A DNA stretch of 22,355 nucleotides from an uncultured Propionivibrio sp. (GTDB lineage Bacteria > Pseudomonadota > Gammaproteobacteria > Burkholderiales > Rhodocyclaceae): assembly GCA_938040985.1 (NCBI GenBank), contig CALHZD010000135.1, positions 1 through 22,355 of the forward strand, written 5' to 3'. The stretch's first letter is position 1; each line of letters opens with the position of its first letter. Shown piece after piece: positions 22,141-22,355 of this stretch. The translations under genes were made by a program, and so were the position numbers. The notes below the pieces were generated by a model. The model had not been told where the DNA came from. It worked only from the letters and a program-made list of their open reading frames with translations, and made no database searches.

Positions 22141-22179
22141 GCAACGCCCGGCTTGACGGCGACGCCTGTTGGCGTTGCC
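22141..22179 (+). other. Hairpin with two competing left arms after cydX
   Basis: GGCGTTGCC (22171-22179) can pair either with GGCGACGCC (22158-22166; nine bp including one G-U, four-base loop) or with GCAACGCC (22141-22148; eight perfect bp with GGCGTTGC). No T-run follows on the plus strand. It may be a 3' stabilising structure or a weak terminator of the cyd transcript. Confidence 0.35.
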
Positions 22180-22290
22180 ATGTTCGCCGTTTGCGGCATT
22201 ATGAAATGCGCTATGCACGAATACACCCGCGAAGCGATTTCTTTTATTTCGGCGACCACCGCGCTGTGATCCTATTGATGATCTTCTAGC

Positions 22291-22350
22291 CCGCTAGCCC
22301 AGTGTTTACGGGCGCTCCAGACCTGCCTATCCGCTAGCCCAGTGTTTACG
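22291..22350. repeat. Direct repeat of 20 bp at a 40-bp period
   Basis: CCGCTAGCCCAGTGTTTACG occurs exactly at 22291-22310 and 22331-22350. The 20 bases between start with GGCGCTCC. The order GCCC, then TTTAC, then GGGCGCTCC resembles the 39-bp family unit at 2048-2086 (GCCCTATTTAC, then GGGCTTCC). The array runs into the window edge and may continue. Confidence 0.75.
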
Positions 22351-22355
22351 TGGGT

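Larger units (their letters stand above)
22020..22355. other. Right-edge region after cydX
   Basis: No supportable gene. A plus-strand frame (to a TGA at 22267-22269) and a minus-strand frame (22113-22271) are both open with moderate third-position GC, so neither stands out; the minus frame's first ATG would leave only 28 residues. A stable hairpin lies at 22158-22179 and direct repeats occupy 22291-22350. Confidence 0.45.

Noticed and set aside
21961..22269. Plus-strand 102-codon frame after cydX
   Set aside because: Its first part overlaps cydX in another frame, there is no ribosome binding site, and the opposite strand is equally open.
22291..22350. CRISPR array at the right edge
   Set aside because: Only two copies are seen, with a 20-bp repeat and a 20-bp gap, too short for typical arrays; the gap resembles part of the 39-bp family.

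Overview
The window looks like a chromosomal segment of a betaproteobacterium. The ParC N-terminal half reads like Neisseria ParC (KGRALPDV, KPVQRR and AGAKPVKSARVVG blocks), rdgC is a beta/gammaproteobacterial gene, and base composition is GC-rich with GC-biased third codon positions. A Rhodocyclales-like affiliation is a guess; no rRNA or tRNA is present to test it.

Layout. Positions 1-332 hold no identifiable gene. A small basic hypothetical gene (333-845, minus) is divergent from rdgC (991-1890, plus), a RecA-modulating nucleoid protein. An array of degenerate 39-bp repeats (1894-2086) follows rdgC. A minus-strand block covers 2.2-9.7 kb: an alanine/lysine-rich LEA-like lipoprotein, parC, a small glycine-zipper lipoprotein, parE and enolase. 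The two topoisomerase IV subunits are near each other but separated by the lipoprotein gene. The enolase has an extra N-terminal tail of about 61 residues with no acidic residue until its last position, resembling bacterial histone H1-like proteins. Next is a 1173-residue AddA/RecB-type helicase-nuclease (9873-13394, minus) with no AddB partner inside the window.

From 13.4 to 15.5 kb the DNA is repeat-rich. It carries more copies of the 39-bp repeat, a tehA-type transporter gene flanked by an inverted pair of about 83-bp repeats, and decayed IS481-family sequence. The right third is a cytochrome bd cluster on the plus strand, cydD-cydC-cydA-cydB-cydX: CydDC exports thiols needed for oxidase assembly, CydA and CydB form the quinol oxidase with an Escherichia coli-type long Q-loop, and CydX is a 48-residue accessory subunit. 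The window ends in another tandem direct repeat that appears related to the 39-bp family.

The items most worth a second look are the histone-like tail on enolase, the 39-bp (13-codon) repeat family in three intergenic regions, and the repeat/IS-bounded tehA. Most of the remaining sequence is ordinary housekeeping.
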